Assembly (NCBI GenBank): GCA_035707105.1
Contig: DASSUI010000031.1
Location: 1-62,606, forward strand
Direction of reading: 5' to 3'
Length of the DNA: 62,606 nucleotides
Origin: JACDAN01 sp035707105
GTDB lineage: Bacteria; Actinomycetota; Thermoleophilia; Gaiellales; Gaiellaceae
A program made the translations under genes and the position numbers. Position 1 is the first letter of the stretch. Every line of letters begins with the position of its first letter. This document shows, piece after piece, positions 5,981 to 13,930 of this stretch. A model generated the notes under the pieces. The model did no database searches. It was not told where the DNA came from and saw only the letters and a program-made list of their open reading frames with translations.

Positions 5981-8900
5981 GTGCGAACGACAACTGGGGC
6001 GCGCAGACGGCGCCTGTCGACATTCCTGGCCGCCGCGGTCGTGCTCGTCGCGGGGATCGCGCTCACGCCGATCGCCGCGAACGCGGTCCACAACGAAGGG
6101 CTGTTCGAGCTCGAGGGGAACATCGCCGACGACCCGGCTGCCCCGGGCCACGACTGGGCGACCTTCCACAATGCTCTCCCGCCCGGAGGCATCGCCCCGG
6201 TTGCGACCGCCTTCATCGCCGACGGGTTCAACGGCGTCGACGACACCATCTACTTCGGCGGAGGGTCGCAGAACAACAACGACATCCCCAGCTGGCAGTG
6301 GTCCTGCGGCAGTGTCTCGACGAAGAGCGACATCGAGCACGCATTCGCCTCGGCGTACATCCAGGACGACGAGCTGTTCCTCTACTTCGGCGCCGACCGG
6401 TACGACCCGACCGGGGGCACGACGAACGTCGGCTTCTGGTTCCTCCAGAACGGCGGTGCCCTGCAGGGCGGGAGCGGCTGTCCGGACACGAACCCGGCGG
6501 CGAACACGTTCTCCGGTGAGCACGTCGACGGCGACCTCTTCGTCTTCGCAGAGTTCAACGGCGGCGGCGGAGACTCGGCCGTGAGCATGTACGAATGGCT
6601 CGACGGCGGGCTCCACCTGCTCGCGACCAAGAGCTCGGGATCCTTCTGCAGCGCCGACGACAGCATCTGCGCGCTGACGAACGACGCGACCATCGCCTCG
6701 ACCTGGCCGTACAGCGACAACCAGGGGTCGAGCGCCGACGGACAGATCCTTCAGGGCGGCTTCGTCGAGGGCGGCATCAACCTGAGCTCGATCTACGAGG
6801 GGCTCGGCAAGGATCTCCCGTGCGTCAACCGCTTCCTGGCCCAGACCGGGAGCTCGCACCCCGACACGGGCGTGCTCGAGGACTTCGCTGGCGGCGCGTT
6901 CAACGTCTGCTCGAAGCTGATCGTCGACAAGGTCGCCCCGAGCGGTGACCAGACGGCGTTCCCGTTCGCCGTCAGCGGGAACGGCTACGCCGACGCGTTC
7001 CAGCTCGCCGATGCGGATACGCCGCACGACAGCGGCCAGATCAAGTCCGGCACCTACCAGGTCACCGAGACACCCGGCGACGCATCCGTGTGGAACGCGC
7101 CGTCGGTGTCCTGCGAGGATCAGGGGTCGAACCCGGTCGCCTACGGCCCGAACGGCGCGGTCGCGATCGCGCCCGGCGCGACGGTCACCTGCCGGTTCAC
7201 GAACACGAAGAAGCCGCGCCTGACGGTCGTGAAGAAGATCGTCGGCGGCAACGGGACCACGGACGCCTTCGACGTGAAGGTCGACGGCGCCACGAAGCTC
7301 GACGACGCCGCGAGCACCGCGCCGGCCGGGACGAGCTCGGGCTCGTTCTCCGTCGCGGCCGGAGCGCACGTCGTTTCCGAGACGCTGGCCGACGGCTCGA
7401 CGGCGGTCAGCCCATCCGACTGGAGCGTCAGCTTCAGCGGTGACTGCAATTCGGCCGGCCAGGTGAGCGTGCAGAACGACGAGTCGAAGAGCTGCACGAT
7501 CACAAACTCGAAGCTGGCGAAGCTCAGGGTCGTGAAGGAGATCGAGGGCGGCGACGGCTCGACGTTCGACATCTCCGTCGGCGCAACGAAGGTGCTCGAC
7601 GACGCCGGGGACGGCTCGAGCGACGAGCGGAGCTATGCGCCCGGCAGTTACTCGGTGAGCGAGACGTTCGGCGACGGCGGCGCGATTGGCGCCGACTGGG
7701 GCGTGGTCTTCAGCGGCGACTGCGACTCGAGCGGGAGCGTCTCCCTCGCCTACGGCGATGCGAAGACCTGCACGGTCACGAACAGGCGGAAACCGAAGCT
7801 GACGGTCGTGAAGGTGATCGAGGGCGGCAACGGCGCCTCCTTCGACCTGAAGGTCAACGGCTCGACGGTGCTGGACGACGTCTCGGGCTCCGGCGGCCAG
7901 GTGACCAACACCTATGCGGTCGGCACGGTCTACAGCGTCTCCGAGACGCTCGGCAACGGCGGCGCCGTCGACCCGGCCGTGTGGGAGACGAGCTTGAGCG
8001 GCGACTGCGCCGGCACGCTCGCCGCCGGCGACGAGAAGACCTGCACGCTGACGAACAGGCGCAAGCCGAAGCTGACGGTGGTGAAGGTGATCGAGGGCGG
8101 CAACGGCGCCTCCTTCGACCTGAAGGTCAACGGCTCGACGGTGCTGGACGACGTCTCGGGCTCCGGCGGCCAGGCGACGAACACGTACGCGGTCGGCACG
8201 GTCTACAGCGTCTCCGAGACGCTCGGCAACGGCGTTGCCGTCGATCCGGCCGTGTGGGAGACGAGCATGAGCGGCGACTGCGCCGGCACGCTCGCCGCGG
8301 GCGACGAGAAGACCTGCACGGTGACGAACAAGCGCAAGCCGAGGCTGACCGTCGTCAAGCGGATCCTCGGCGGTGACGGCTCGACGTTCGACATCTCCGT
8401 CGGCGGGACGAAGGTGCTCGACGACGCCGGCGACGCAGCGGCCGACACCCGCGCTTACGAGCCGGGGACGTACGCCGTGACCGAGACGCTCGGCAACGGC
8501 GCTGCGATCCCGTCCGGCTGGAGCACGGCGTTCAGCGGCGACTGCGACGGAAACGGCAGCGTCTCGCTCGCCTACGGCGACGAGAGGACGTGCGCGGTCA
8601 CGAACTCGAAGCTGCCGATCCTGACCGTCATCAAGAACGTCGTCGGCGGGGTCAAGGCCCCGAGCGATTTCCAGATCGGCGTGTCGGGGAACGACCCGAG
8701 CCCGTCCAGCTTCCCCGGGAGCGCGAACGGCACCGTCGTGACACTCGGCCCGGGCGGCTACGACGTCTCCGAGGGCGAGGATCCGCACTACGCGGCGTCG
8801 TATTCCGCCGACTGCAAGGACGGGACGATCGGCTTCGGGGAAAGCAAGACCTGCACCATCACGAACACGCGGAAGCCGTCGGCGATCGCGATCGAGAAGG

Positions 8901-10642
8901 TCGCCTCTCCGACCTCGGTCGCCGAGCCGGGTGCCCCCGTGACGTTCACGCTGGCGATCCGGAACACGTCACCGGCCGACACCGTGACGCTCACGGAGCT
9001 CACCGACTCGATCTACGGCGACCTGTTCGCGAAGGGCGACTGCGGCGCACTCGACGGCAAGCAGCTCGCACCTGACGACGGCGCGGCCGGCGGGCCTGAC
9101 GAGGCGAGCTGCTCCTTCACCTCGACGGTCTCCGGAAACGCAGGCGACACGCACCACAACGTCGCCACGGTGAGCGGTCACGACGAGGACCTGCGGCCGG
9201 TCACGGACAGCGACTTCGCCGACGTCGAAATCACGGACGTCGCTCCGTCGATCACGGTGACCAAGACGGCCGATCCGGAGACGCTGCCGGAGCCGGGCGG
9301 CCCGGTCGAGTTCACAGTTGTGGTGGAGAACACGTCGGTCTCGACCGACCCGGTGACCATCACCGCGCTCGTGGACGACCCGGACGGAAAGGGCCCCGCC
9401 GAGCCGATCGACCTGGACGGCAAGGGCTCGTGCGACGTGCCCCAGACGATCCAGCCTGGCGATAGCTACACCTGCACGTTCACGCGGACGATCAGCGGAA
9501 ACGCGGGCGACGTGAAGACTGACGTCGTCACGGCCTCCGGCCACGACGACGACGGTCACGAGGTGAGCGACGACGACGACGCCACGGTGACGCTGACGGA
9601 CGTTGCGTCGTCGCTCGCACTCGAGAAGTCGGCCAACCCGACCTCCGTGCAGGCGCCGGGCGGCGACGTGACCTTCACCGTCGTCGTCAGGAACACCTCG
9701 CCCGCCGATGCCGTCACCATCGACGCACTCGACGACAACGTGTACGGCAATCTGATCAGCAGGGGCACCTGCGGCGCGCTCATCGGCAAGCTCCTCCAGC
9801 CGGACGACCACGCGGCCGGCGGCCCGGACGAGGCGACCTGCACGTTCACCGGCTCGGTGACCGGCCCGGGCGGCTCCTCGCACACCGACGTCGTCACTGT
9901 TACCGGTCACGACGACGACGGCGCCGAGCTCACCGCCCACGACGACGCGACGGTGACGATCACGCCGCTGATCGACCTCTGGGTGACCAAGAACGACCTG
10001 CCGGATCCCGTCCAGCTCAACGGGCAGCTCACGTACACGATCGTCGTCGGCAACAACGGACCCGACGCGGCGACGCAGGTCACGCTCGCCGATCCGCTGC
10101 CGGCCGGCACGAGCTTCGTCTCCGTGTCGACGTCGCAGGGCAGCTGCACCGGCGGCGCGCTCGTCAGCTGCAACCTCGGCACGATCGCGAAGGGCGCAAC
10201 GGTGACGATCACGCTCGTCGTCAGGGCGGAGCAGGCCGGCACGCTGACGAACACGGCGACCGTCGTCGGCAAGGAGCCCGAGTCGAACACGGCGAACAAC
10301 CGCGCGACCGCGACGACCCTCGTCGTCGCGCCGGTCGTGCGCAGGCCCGCTCAGGCGGTCTGCGACCGGTTCACGGCGACGCCCAAGTCGCTCACGGTCG
10401 GCCGCCGCTCGACGATCCTCGTCCGCGTCACCGCCGGCGGGAAGCCGGCCGCGGGGCGGAGAGTGGTCGTGAAGGGCGCAGGCATCAACAAGCAGGCCCG
10501 CACGAACCGGAAGGGCGTCGCGCGGATCGTCGTCAGACCGCGCCGGGCCGGCATCGTGACGATCACCGTCCCGCAGCGGATCGCCTGCGGCGCGAAGCGG
10601 ATCGGTGTGGTCGGTGCGTTCCAGGCTCCCGTCACGGGCTAG
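5981..10642 (+). CDS. Large secreted multi-repeat surface protein
   Basis: A 1,553-residue exported protein. I start it at the GTG with AAGGGGGAG 10 bases upstream, which places a basic n-region and a signal peptide (about 13-36, ending IAANA) at the front. Residues 30-310 form an unassigned domain rich in Asp, Gly and aromatic residues with several Cys. From about 313 to 965 there are seven prealbumin-like repeats of 85-100 residues, each opening with LTVVKxIxGG and ending with CxxTN, preceded by a GDC, so each probably has one disulfide. Then come three DUF11-like repeats (from about 967, 1089 and 1209), a fourth typical DUF11 domain (about 1330) and a C-terminal Ig-like domain ending GAFQAPVTG. 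There is no LPXTG or membrane anchor, so it is released or held non-covalently. Confidence 0.85.
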   Translation: MRTTTGARRRRLSTFLAAAVVLVAGIALTPIAANAVHNEGLFELEGNIADDPAAPGHDWATFHNALPPGGIAPVATAFIADGFNGVDDTIYFGGGSQNNNDIPSWQWSCGSVSTKSDIEHAFASAYIQDDELFLYFGADRYDPTGGTTNVGFWFLQNGGALQGGSGCPDTNPAANTFSGEHVDGDLFVFAEFNGGGGDSAVSMYEWLDGGLHLLATKSSGSFCSADDSICALTNDATIASTWPYSDNQGSSADGQILQGGFVEGGINLSSIYEGLGKDLPCVNRFLAQTGSSHPDTGVLEDFAGGAFNVCSKLIVDKVAPSGDQTAFPFAVSGNGYADAFQLADADTPHDSGQIKSGTYQVTETPGDASVWNAPSVSCEDQGSNPVAYGPNGAVAIAPGATVTCRFTNTKKPRLTVVKKIVGGNGTTDAFDVKVDGATKLDDAASTAPAGTSSGSFSVAAGAHVVSETLADGSTAVSPSDWSVSFSGDCNSAGQVSVQNDESKSCTITNSKLAKLRVVKEIEGGDGSTFDISVGATKVLDDAGDGSSDERSYAPGSYSVSETFGDGGAIGADWGVVFSGDCDSSGSVSLAYGDAKTCTVTNRRKPKLTVVKVIEGGNGASFDLKVNGSTVLDDVSGSGGQVTNTYAVGTVYSVSETLGNGGAVDPAVWETSLSGDCAGTLAAGDEKTCTLTNRRKPKLTVVKVIEGGNGASFDLKVNGSTVLDDVSGSGGQATNTYAVGTVYSVSETLGNGVAVDPAVWETSMSGDCAGTLAAGDEKTCTVTNKRKPRLTVVKRILGGDGSTFDISVGGTKVLDDAGDAAADTRAYEPGTYAVTETLGNGAAIPSGWSTAFSGDCDGNGSVSLAYGDERTCAVTNSKLPILTVIKNVVGGVKAPSDFQIGVSGNDPSPSSFPGSANGTVVTLGPGGYDVSEGEDPHYAASYSADCKDGTIGFGESKTCTITNTRKPSAIAIEKVASPTSVAEPGAPVTFTLAIRNTSPADTVTLTELTDSIYGDLFAKGDCGALDGKQLAPDDGAAGGPDEASCSFTSTVSGNAGDTHHNVATVSGHDEDLRPVTDSDFADVEITDVAPSITVTKTADPETLPEPGGPVEFTVVVENTSVSTDPVTITALVDDPDGKGPAEPIDLDGKGSCDVPQTIQPGDSYTCTFTRTISGNAGDVKTDVVTASGHDDDGHEVSDDDDATVTLTDVASSLALEKSANPTSVQAPGGDVTFTVVVRNTSPADAVTIDALDDNVYGNLISRGTCGALIGKLLQPDDHAAGGPDEATCTFTGSVTGPGGSSHTDVVTVTGHDDDGAELTAHDDATVTITPLIDLWVTKNDLPDPVQLNGQLTYTIVVGNNGPDAATQVTLADPLPAGTSFVSVSTSQGSCTGGALVSCNLGTIAKGATVTITLVVRAEQAGTLTNTATVVGKEPESNTANNRATATTLVVAPVVRRPAQAVCDRFTATPKSLTVGRRSTILVRVTAGGKPAAGRRVVVKGAGINKQARTNRKGVARIVVRPRRAGIVTITVPQRIACGAKRIGVVGAFQAPVTG
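7796..8341 (+). repeat. Tandem 273-bp duplication inside the surface protein gene
   Basis: Two consecutive copies of a 273-bp unit (7796-8068 and 8069-8341) differ at only about a dozen bases, mostly silent, while the neighbouring repeats are much less alike. This is a recent in-frame duplication of one 91-residue domain. Confidence 0.85.
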
Positions 10643-11336
10643 CGCCATCGTCGCAGCCGCGCTTGCGCTCTCGGCCTCGGCGCCGGGAGCGCAGGCGGGC
10701 CGCGGCGAGGCGATCGCCCGCGGCGTCCACGTCGTCGGGTCGGGCCACCTGAACCGGACGGTGGTGGTGCGGGCGGCCCCGCGAGGCGACGCGCGGCGGG
10801 TGACGGTGCTGAGGGAGTTCCGCGCCGATTACCGGCCCCAGGTCGTCCTCGCGCTGTCCGAGCGCCGCGATCCCGAGACCGGGGAGGCCGCCTGGTACAG
10901 GATCAGCGTGCCGGGCCGTCCCAACGGCCGCACCGGCTGGATCCCTGCCGGCTCGGCCGACATCAAGCCCGCCCGGCGGCTGATCTACATCGACCGGAGC
11001 GCTCGGCGTTTGGAGGTCTGGAGCCGCGGGCGCCTCGCGCTCAGGACGACGGTCGCGGTCGGCCGGCCCGGGATGGAGACGCCGCTCGGCCTCTTCTACG
11101 TCACCTGGCGCTTCGTACCGACGGCGCCCGTGCTCGGCCGCTTCGCCTTCGAGACGAGCGCCTACTCGCGTCTCTCCGACTGGCCGGGCGGCGGCATCGT
11201 CGGCATCCACGGCACCTTCGAGCCCTGGCTGCTCGGCCAGCGCGTCTCCCACGGCTGCGTCCGCGTGGCCAACCGCGACATCCTCCGGATGCGGAGCCTC
11301 GTCGGGGTCGGAACGCCGATCCGGATCGTCGCCTAG
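10605..11336 (+). CDS. L,D-transpeptidase (YkuD domain), secreted
   Basis: A 243-residue exported enzyme that would form 3-3 peptidoglycan cross-links or attach proteins to peptidoglycan. A signal peptide occupies the first 32 residues (ending APGAQAG). An SH3-like region follows (about 45-125, with GRTGWIP), then the YkuD domain with IHGTFEP and the catalytic motif VSHGCVRVAN, its Cys near residue 222. It starts with GTG inside the last 38 bases of the surface-protein gene; a second GTG at 10614 is equally possible. The overlap suggests co-expression with the surface protein. Confidence 0.9.
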   Translation: MWSVRSRLPSRASAIVAAALALSASAPGAQAGRGEAIARGVHVVGSGHLNRTVVVRAAPRGDARRVTVLREFRADYRPQVVLALSERRDPETGEAAWYRISVPGRPNGRTGWIPAGSADIKPARRLIYIDRSARRLEVWSRGRLALRTTVAVGRPGMETPLGLFYVTWRFVPTAPVLGRFAFETSAYSRLSDWPGGGIVGIHGTFEPWLLGQRVSHGCVRVANRDILRMRSLVGVGTPIRIVA

Positions 11337-11392
11337 GGAGCCCGGACGGCGTCGGGAAGCCGGGCGCGGTGGTGATACCCTGACCGCGCCAC

Positions 11393-11466
11393 GCGGATGT
11401 AGCTCAGTTGGCTAGAGCGTCTGCTTGCCATGCAGAAGGTCGTGGGTTCGAGTCCCATCATCCGCT
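11393..11466 (+). tRNA. tRNA-Gly (GCC)
   Basis: A full cloverleaf: acceptor GCGGATG/CATCCGC, D-loop with AGCTCAGTTGG, anticodon stem TCTGC/GCAGA with loop TTGCCAT (anticodon GCC), and T arm GGGTTCGAGTCCC. CCA is not encoded. A TACCCT box at 11376-11381 is a plausible -10. Confidence 0.97.
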
Positions 11467-11477
11467 CTAGACGGAGG

Positions 11478-11497
11478 CCCCGCTCGGGGGGGTTTTT
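11478..11497 (+). terminator. Rho-independent terminator after tRNA-Gly
   Basis: CCCC-GCTC-GGGG hairpin directly followed by a run of five T, 12 bases after the tRNA. Confidence 0.8.
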
Positions 11498-11524
11498 CAC
11501 GGCGCGAATCACCGTCGACGGGGA

Positions 11525-11569
11525 GTGGCGGTCTACTGCCCGGACTGCCATGAGCGTGAGTACGGCTGA
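11525..11569 (+). pseudogene. Zinc-knuckle remnant
   Basis: A 14-codon frame ending VYCPDCHEREYG then stop. The CxxC knuckle and the preceding out-of-frame ITVDGEWR read like the C-terminus of a small zinc-ribbon protein with a frameshift between the two parts. It may be a relic left beside the tRNA gene, or simply chance. Confidence 0.25.
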
Positions 11570-11573
11570 CGCA

Positions 11574-11579
11574 TAGGAT
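11574..11579 (+). promoter_or_regulatory. -10 box of a leaderless gene
   Basis: TAGGAT stands 7 bases before the second of two adjacent GTG codons (11584 and 11587). No Shine-Dalgarno is present, which favours the second GTG as a leaderless start. Confidence 0.5.
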
Positions 11580-11586
11580 TGACGTG

Positions 11587-11919
11587 GTGGATGAGCGGCG
11601 AGCCCGGCTGGGCATGAACGAAGCGCTGTTCCGCGCTGTGAACGAGCGGATTGAGGACCTCAACGAGCAGTTCGCCACTGTCACCGAGACGTTCGAGATT
11701 GTCTGCGAGTGCGGTGATCCAAGCTGCGTGACGCAGATCTCGATCGTTCCTGGCGCGTATGAGCAAGTCCGAGCTGATCCGACGTTGTTCATCATCGCGC
11801 CGGGGCATGAGTACCCGGAGGTCGAAAGCATCGTCGACGATCGGGTCGCCTACCACGTCGTGCGCAAGCACCCTGGCCTACCGGAGCAAGTCGCTAAGGA
11901 AACGGACCCGCGGCGCTAA
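11587..11919 (+). CDS. Conserved hypothetical protein with CxCGDxxC motif
   Basis: A 110-residue soluble protein. An N-terminal helix (RLGMNEALFRAVNERIEDLNE) leads into FEIVCECGDPSCVTQI, whose three cysteines may bind metal, and then into YEQVRADPTLFIIAPGHEYPEVE and a C-terminal YHVVRKHPG with an ETDPRR end. Very similar small proteins occur across Actinobacteria in my memory, without function. The stop codon overlaps, tail to tail, the stop of the minus-strand gene beyond it. Confidence 0.75.
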   Translation: MDERRARLGMNEALFRAVNERIEDLNEQFATVTETFEIVCECGDPSCVTQISIVPGAYEQVRADPTLFIIAPGHEYPEVESIVDDRVAYHVVRKHPGLPEQVAKETDPRR

Positions 11920-12071
11920 GCCGATGTCGCGCTAGCCAGAGCGGCAAGCTCTTTCCGCGTCCGCTCGGTGATCCGTTCGAGGTCCTCGACGAAGTCCGCA
12001 TCTACCGGGTTGTCCGCAGCGTGGAATGCATCCAGCGCGGTTTCGCATGTCGCGACCAGGATGCGGAGCAT
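11916..12071 (-). CDS. Small helical protein, shortened paralogue of its neighbour
   Basis: The frame gives MLRILVATCETALDAF followed by an acidic helix and ends LASATSA. It aligns with the neighbouring minus-strand gene (LLVAACEQAAEELGRADVTV...) over its whole length, so the two are tandem paralogues. The first ATG gives only 51 residues; the frame stays open for some 36 codons upstream, back to the neighbour's stop, but has no ATG, GTG or TTG there. The copy may be 5' degraded, or use a rare start. Function unknown. Confidence 0.5.
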   Translation of the reverse strand: MLRILVATCETALDAFHAADNPVDADFVEDLERITERTRKELAALASATSA

Positions 12072-12179
12072 GGCGATGTGCTGCTGAGTGTCGGAAGCTA
12101 TGAGCGCTAGATACCACGTGCAGGACCAACGAAACCGTCCGCCTCGGTCCGGGTCAGTTTGCGGAAAGCCCAGAGAGTG

Positions 12180-12407
12180 CTACGTGGCCCGAATCCGGTC
12201 TTGAGCGAGGACACTGCGCAACCGGACGCTGAGCGTCTCGAGTTCCGCCGCAAGCCCGTCAACCGTAACGTCGGCTCGACCTAGTTCCTCGGCGGCCTGC
12301 TCGCAGGCCGCGACCAGAAGCATTAGTGCGGCGGCAAGTTCGCGGTGGTGGGCTATGTCGGCTCCTTGCTCGGCGCTGAAGCATCGGTAGAGCACCGACC
12401 GAAGCAT
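12180..12407 (-). CDS. Small helical hypothetical protein
   Basis: A 75-residue, almost entirely helical protein: MLRSVLYRCFSAEQGADIAHH, then a hydrophobic helix LAAALMLLVAACEQAAEEL, and an acidic amphipathic helix ending RSVLAQDRIRAT. An upstream start at 12473 would add 22 residues. It is the upstream and apparently intact member of the tandem pair. A helical bundle is likely; nothing more can be said. Confidence 0.5.
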   Translation of the reverse strand: MLRSVLYRCFSAEQGADIAHHRELAAALMLLVAACEQAAEELGRADVTVDGLAAELETLSVRLRSVLAQDRIRAT

Positions 12408-12531
12408 GGTGAATCGCAGCACGCCTACGGGACCTGTAGCTGCAGCCGCCCCGTGCCGCATTACGGGCCCCAACTACCGACTTACTCCTGCTTCGTTAGC
12501 ACCCTGTGAACCCCGTCAGTGGAGGAGACCG

Positions 12532-12732
12532 ATGGCATTCGGATCTACGTTCAGACTCGAGCTCGAAGACGGGACCCGTCGCGATCTAGCCTTCGATCGC
12601 GTCGAGAAGAGCTCGAATCTCCGCGACAACACCTTCGCTGCTCTCCTCTACCAGGTTGTGGCCACCGGCAAGCGTCGTCTGCTGAGCGTCGGACGACAGC
12701 TTCAGCCACGCCGACTGGCTTTTCTCTTTTGA
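12532..12732 (+). CDS. Small hypothetical protein
   Basis: A 66-residue frame with a good Shine-Dalgarno (GGAGGAGA) 3 bases before the ATG. It begins as a beta-like stretch FGSTFRLELEDGTRRDLAFD and ends basic (RRLLSVGRQLQPRRLAFLF). No recognised family. The ribosome-binding site is the main reason to accept it. Confidence 0.5.
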   Translation: MAFGSTFRLELEDGTRRDLAFDRVEKSSNLRDNTFAALLYQVVATGKRRLLSVGRQLQPRRLAFLF

Positions 12733-12795
12733 TCGCCCCGCTTAGGTAGCGCTCGCCCGCGCGACGGGTGCCGCTTGCGGCGTGAGCCGACACGC

Positions 12796-12825
12796 TTGCA
12801 GGTACGGGTCTGCGCGTCGTAGAGT
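12796..12825 (+). promoter_or_regulatory. Sigma-70-like promoter
   Basis: TTGCAG and TAGAGT separated by 18 bases, ending 28 bases before the start codon of the 27-residue membrane peptide. Confidence 0.55.
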
Positions 12826-12853
12826 CGGGGCACGCTCCTAACGAAAGGATCAC

Positions 12854-12937
12854 GTGTCGATTTGGCTCTGGATCGTCATCATCGTCATCGTTGTCTTGGC
12901 CCTTGGTTACTTCTTCCGGGGACGCTTCTCTAGGTAG
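12854..12937 (+). CDS. 27-residue single-span membrane peptide
   Basis: A GTG-started frame of 27 codons: SIWLWIVIIVIVVLALGYFF forms one hydrophobic helix and RGRFSR a positively charged end, the pattern of a bitopic micropeptide. AAAGGAT lies 4 bases upstream as ribosome-binding site and a promoter is present further up. Such peptides often bind and tune larger membrane complexes, but no partner is visible here. The neighbours are orphan genes on both sides. Confidence 0.6.
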   Translation: MSIWLWIVIIVIVVLALGYFFRGRFSR

Positions 12938-13284
12938 CCGCGTTCCGACGATCATTTGCGGGCGTAGAGCCAGTCGCCTCAAGAGGCTGGCCCTGCAACG
13001 AAGTCCGTTCGCCTGAGCTCTTCGCCTCGCACGCGCATTCGCGCGTCGGTGTCTTGCGGGCTCGGGCCGGAACCTGAGTGCAGGGCCAGTTCCGACATCG
13101 TACGCCTTCTGAGCGTCAATTTCGCGCGGGAAGACTCCGGCGTTGCGCGGCGGCTGCGTTCGCCGCCTCGTCGCCCCGGTCAGCCATCCGGTCGAGCACG
13201 ATTCGTCCTCGTTCTGCCTCAGGGACCGCCTCGTCGACGAAGACACCGGCCGACCCGGCCCCGCCCGACCGGCTGACCGTTCGG
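12938..13284. other. Intergenic stretch without a supported gene
   Basis: About 350 bases with frames in both directions but no start with a ribosome-binding site and no recognisable protein. A minus-strand frame ending near 13116 (ADRGDEAANAAAAQRR) looks protein-like for about 20 residues and might be a gene relic. Confidence 0.4.
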
Positions 13285-13313
13285 TTGTCAGCCACGCGAC
13301 ATCGTGATAGGTG
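13285..13313 (+). promoter_or_regulatory. Promoter of the secreted 162-residue protein
   Basis: TTGTCA and TAGGTG with a 17-base spacer; a purine-rich AAGGGGAAGGG lies between it and the ATG at 13348. Confidence 0.5.
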
Positions 13314-13347
13314 TTGCACACTCCAGGGGGGAGAAAAGGGGAAGGGC

Positions 13348-13836
13348 ATGAAGGGACTCCTGGCGTCAACCGCGGCGGCCTGGGGCGTTGCGCTGCTGCT
13401 CGCCGGTGCGGGCTCCGCGAAGCCGCCCGAACGGTTCACGGACTCGTTCACGTACTCCGGCTCTGCCTCGTGCGGCGGGTTCGACGACGTATGGGAAGGG
13501 TCGATCGAGGTCTCCGGCATGACGACGTTCGACAAGGCCGGGAACCCGGTCTCGGACATCGTGCACCTCAAGCGGGTGGAGACGAACTGGCGCTCCGACG
13601 ACCCGTCCGTCTCGATGACGGGGATGGGGAGCTGGACGATCCACTACGACTACGCGACAGACACCGAGGCGAACACGGGCCAGGTCTTCACGCAGACCTA
13701 CCCCGGTCTCGGACTCCTGTTTCACGACGTCGGCAAGATCGTCTTCTCGCCGGGCGGCGTGGTGATCCACGGCCCGCATGACATCTTCGAGCAGGGCGAC
13801 GCCGTGTTCTGCGACGCGCTCGAGGCGATCGCCTGA
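13348..13836 (+). CDS. Secreted protein of unknown function
   Basis: A 162-residue exported protein. A short signal peptide (KGLLASTAAAWGVALLLAGAGSA, cleavage near residue 24) is followed by a beta-rich mature part with FTDSFTYSGSASCGGFD, WEGSIEVSG and a C-terminal FCDALEAIA. Two cysteines could form a disulfide. The pattern (DxF.y.g...CGFpV-like start) resembles many short actinobacterial secreted proteins of unknown role. Confidence 0.75.
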   Translation: MKGLLASTAAAWGVALLLAGAGSAKPPERFTDSFTYSGSASCGGFDDVWEGSIEVSGMTTFDKAGNPVSDIVHLKRVETNWRSDDPSVSMTGMGSWTIHYDYATDTEANTGQVFTQTYPGLGLLFHDVGKIVFSPGGVVIHGPHDIFEQGDAVFCDALEAIA

Positions 13837-13850
13837 CGGACCGTTCGGGT

Positions 13851-13886
13851 TGCGGGGGCAGGCAGAAGCAGCGCGCTGCCCCCGCA
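13851..13886. terminator. Hairpin terminator between convergent genes
   Basis: Perfect 11-base stem TGCGGGGGCAG/CTGCCCCCGCA with a 14-base loop, 14 bases after the secreted-protein stop and 45 bases before the cyclase stop. It can serve both strands. Confidence 0.65.
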
Positions 13887-13930
13887 TAGCCCGAGGAACG
13901 CCCAGCCCGGCTCACCCGCGCTGTGGCGGC

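Noticed and set aside
5822..8788. 988-residue minus-strand frame opposite the surface protein
   Set aside because: Low-complexity Arg/Val/Ala/Asp protein with repeats mirroring the plus-strand repeats; it is the antisense image of a high-GC gene.
8969..10648. 559-residue minus-strand frame
   Set aside because: Same antisense effect; no domain, no start signal.
11932..12129. 65-residue minus-strand frame (starting MVLHVVSSAHSF)
   Set aside because: The overlapping frame aligns with the neighbouring paralogue and is the better reading.
11467..13347. Integrated element with att repeats at tRNA-Gly
   Set aside because: No second copy of the tRNA 3' end and no integrase were found; kept only as a possible eroded island.
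13116..13571. 151-residue minus-strand frame
   Set aside because: Most of it is antisense to the secreted protein; only its last 20-40 residues look protein-like and no start supports them.
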